From CAJWKT01 sp964465375 (GTDB lineage: Bacteria; Pseudomonadota; Gammaproteobacteria; Steroidobacterales; Rariloculaceae), in contig CAYXIJ010000030.1 of the NCBI GenBank assembly GCA_964465375.1, forward strand, positions 1 to 23,275: DNA of 23,275 nt, in the 5' to 3' direction. The translations under genes and the position numbers were made by a program. Position 1 is the first letter of the stretch, and each line of letters starts with the position of its first letter. This document shows, in pieces, positions 21,970-23,275 of this stretch. The notes beneath the pieces were generated by a model that saw only the letters and a program-made list of their open reading frames with translations, was not told the origin of the DNA and made no database searches.

Positions 21970-22719
21970 ATGAATTTACGTTGGTTTCATAAATTAGCTT
22001 CTCCACCGCATTTTTATCAATTGGCCAGCGCCCTAGGCCCGTGGCTGGGTTGCTTAAGCATTGCGCTGATCGTGGCTGGGACGTATGGAGGGCTTGTTCT
22101 TGCTCCTCCTGACTACCTCCAGGGGGATGGCTTCAGGATGATTTATGTTCATGTGCCGAGCGCGTATCTCGGCATGATGGCCTATGTAGTGATGGCTATG
22201 GCCGCTGCAATTGGCTTTATATGGCGCATTAAGCTTGCGCACGCTGTTGCGGTAAGCGCGGCCCCGTTGGGCGCATCTTTCACCTTTCTTGGCCTTGTGA
22301 CAGGAGCGATCTGGGGAAAACCCATGTGGGGAACTTTTTGGCAGTGGTCTGATGCTCGTTTGGTGTTTTTTTTGGTGCTGTTCTTTCTTTACATGGGCTA
22401 TCTGGCGCTTCGCGGGGTGACCGAAGACAGGGACAAGGCTGATCGACTTAGCGCTGTACTGGCTGTAGTTGGAGTAATTAACATCCCGATCATCCATTAT
22501 TCGGTCGAATGGTGGACCACCCTGCATCAAGGCCCCACGATCACCCGGTTGGATGGACCTTCGATTACGATGGATATGCTTGTTCCGTTGCTGGTTATGA
22601 TCGCAGGTTTTTCGGTTTTCTTTGTATGGTTGCTGTTTGTCCGACTACGGGGCGAGATTTTAGTGCGTGAACAGAAATCCCGGTGGGCGCAGGAATTTGT
22701 GCAGCGGGGCAGGGTATGA
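21970..22719 (+). CDS. ccmC: Haem lyase/transfer protein CcmC, with one-residue insertion in the WWD motif
   Basis: This 249-residue, six-span membrane protein delivers haem to CcmE. It has the conserved His in IYVHVPSAYLG and in IIHYSVEWWTTLHQG, the haem axial ligands. The Trp-rich loop reads WGKPMWGTFWQWSDARLVF, where the family usually has WxWDARLTS. A Ser is inserted between Trp and Asp, and the following TS is changed. This is read directly from TGG TCT GAT GCT. The C-terminus ends QEFVQRGRV, and its stop codon overlaps the ccmD start (ATGA). Confidence 0.95.
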   Translation: MNLRWFHKLASPPHFYQLASALGPWLGCLSIALIVAGTYGGLVLAPPDYLQGDGFRMIYVHVPSAYLGMMAYVVMAMAAAIGFIWRIKLAHAVAVSAAPLGASFTFLGLVTGAIWGKPMWGTFWQWSDARLVFFLVLFFLYMGYLALRGVTEDRDKADRLSAVLAVVGVINIPIIHYSVEWWTTLHQGPTITRLDGPSITMDMLVPLLVMIAGFSVFFVWLLFVRLRGEILVREQKSRWAQEFVQRGRV

Positions 22720-22901
22720 TGGAATTTTTAAGAATGGGCGGCTACGGAACGTACGTATGGTCAGCGTACGGGATTACTTTGGTGATACTAATTATTAATA
22801 TTTGGTGGACATACCGGTTCTACAGAAAGAGCCGGAAAGCACTTGGGGAAATTTCGGAAAACTTTAGCAAACGTCAGCCTACAGTTAGGAAAACTTCATG
22901 A
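22716..22901 (+). CDS. ccmD: Haem exporter protein CcmD
   Basis: This 61-residue protein has one transmembrane helix. It opens MMEFLRMGGYGTYVWSAYG, the normal CcmD start with the conserved Gly-Tyr and Trp, followed by TLVILIINIWWTYRFYRK and a basic tail. CcmD helps release haem-loaded CcmE from the CcmABC complex. The ATG overlaps the ccmC stop (ATGA at 22716-22719), and its own stop overlaps the ccmE ATG (22898-22901), so the three are translationally coupled. Confidence 0.9.
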   Translation: MMEFLRMGGYGTYVWSAYGITLVILIINIWWTYRFYRKSRKALGEISENFSKRQPTVRKTS

Positions 22902-23275
22902 CGCCAAAGCGACGACAACGGATGGTTCTTATAGCCATAGTTTTTTCTGGGGTTGCTGTTTCCGCAGGTTTGGCGCTAAAGGCCTTTCAGGAAAATCTTT
23001 TATTTTTCTTTTCGCCAACGCAGGTAGAGGCGGGTGAAGCTCCAGATTCACGAAGTTTTCGATTAGGCGGCATGGTAGTACCCGGAAGTATTGCTCGGGA
23101 CACGGGGAGCATGACCGTAAATTTTGTAGTTACAGACTATGCGCATTCCATACCAGTACAGTACACCGGCGTACTTCCGGATCTATTCGGGGAAGGGCAG
23201 GGTGTTGTGGTGCGGGGCCAGCTCGGTGAGACAAATAATTTCTTTGCAGAAGAGGTTTTGGCTAAGCATGATGAA
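22898..23275 (+). CDS. ccmE: Haem chaperone CcmE, C-terminus cut by window edge
   Basis: The first 126 codons are present and the gene runs off the window. It starts MTPKRRQRMVLIAI with an N-terminal anchor, then NLLFFFSPTQV, SFRLGGMVVPGS, YTGVLPDLFGEGQGVVV and EEVLAKHDE. His124 in LAKHDE is the covalent haem-binding residue, and the Tyr that usually follows would lie just past the edge. Its ATG overlaps the ccmD stop. CcmE carries haem in the periplasm to the cytochrome c haem lyase. Confidence 0.95.
   Translation, partial: MTPKRRQRMVLIAIVFSGVAVSAGLALKAFQENLLFFFSPTQVEAGEAPDSRSFRLGGMVVPGSIARDTGSMTVNFVVTDYAHSIPVQYTGVLPDLFGEGQGVVVRGQLGETNNFFAEEVLAKHDE

Noticed and set aside
1..23275. CRISPR array, insertion sequence or prophage genes
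   Set aside because: No regularly spaced repeats, transposase or integrase motifs, or phage structural genes were seen on either strand. The only tandem repeats are the coding Sel1 repeats.

Overview
The window reads as the chromosome of a free-living, probably marine, gammaproteobacterium. The evidence is a complete-looking System I cytochrome c maturation operon (ccmABCD and the start of ccmE) with the usual overlapping starts, a short PpiC parvulin very like the enteric one, a DUF938 methyltransferase, a TRAP transporter, two DUF6152 proteins and a tRNA-Cys with an encoded CCA. Most proteins are predicted to be exported: signal peptides, lipoboxes or membrane segments are on nearly every gene outside the ccm block. 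No phage, transposase or CRISPR signal was seen.

Layout. 1-341: a truncated, membrane-anchored unknown protein (minus strand). 518-2667: a plus-strand run of membrane anchor protein, secreted cupin and DUF6152 protein. 2676-6314: a minus-strand TRAP operon dctP-dctQ-dctM with an orphan modA attached at its 3' end and no modB or modC. 6438-8264: a glutamate synthase beta-like flavoprotein with extra Fe-S clusters. 8431-9111: a HupE/UreJ family membrane protein behind a divergent promoter region. 9208-9281: tRNA-Cys(GCA). 9305-10369: a second DUF6152 protein. 10657-10979: a tRNA-Leu(UAA) gene split after anticodon base U34 by a 239-nt group I intron of the cyanobacterial/plastid tRNA-Leu type. 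11063-12259: a Sel1-repeat lipoprotein. 12406-12843: a NIPSNAP protein (minus). 13050-16116: a lipoprotein sulfatase with altered active-site residues, followed by a short alkyl-sulfatase-type MBL protein. 16214-16819: a DUF938 methyltransferase. 16882-19983: minus-strand genes for exported proteins (di-haem cytochrome c, cupin, methyltransferase-like, MBL hydrolase), with visibly higher GC in 18.3-19 kb. 20158-20439: ppiC. 20671-23275: ccmABCDE, with ccmE running off the end.

How it fits together. The ccm operon would supply haem attachment for exported cytochromes such as the di-haem protein at 16882-17622. The TRAP proteins form one uptake system for a small organic anion. The sulfatase and alkyl-sulfatase-like pair look like a small sulfate-ester (or related ester) hydrolysis locus. 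The most notable item is the tRNA-Leu(UAA) group I intron: conserved P1, P3, P4, P5, P7 and P8 pairings can all be found by eye, and the exons rejoin into a normal tRNA-Leu of proteobacterial type. Secondary points of interest are the sulfatase CxPxR and lysine/histidine motif changes, a Cys in place of the expected Met haem ligand in the cytochrome, the TRAP-ModA linkage, and three exported proteins predicted to begin with His after signal cleavage.
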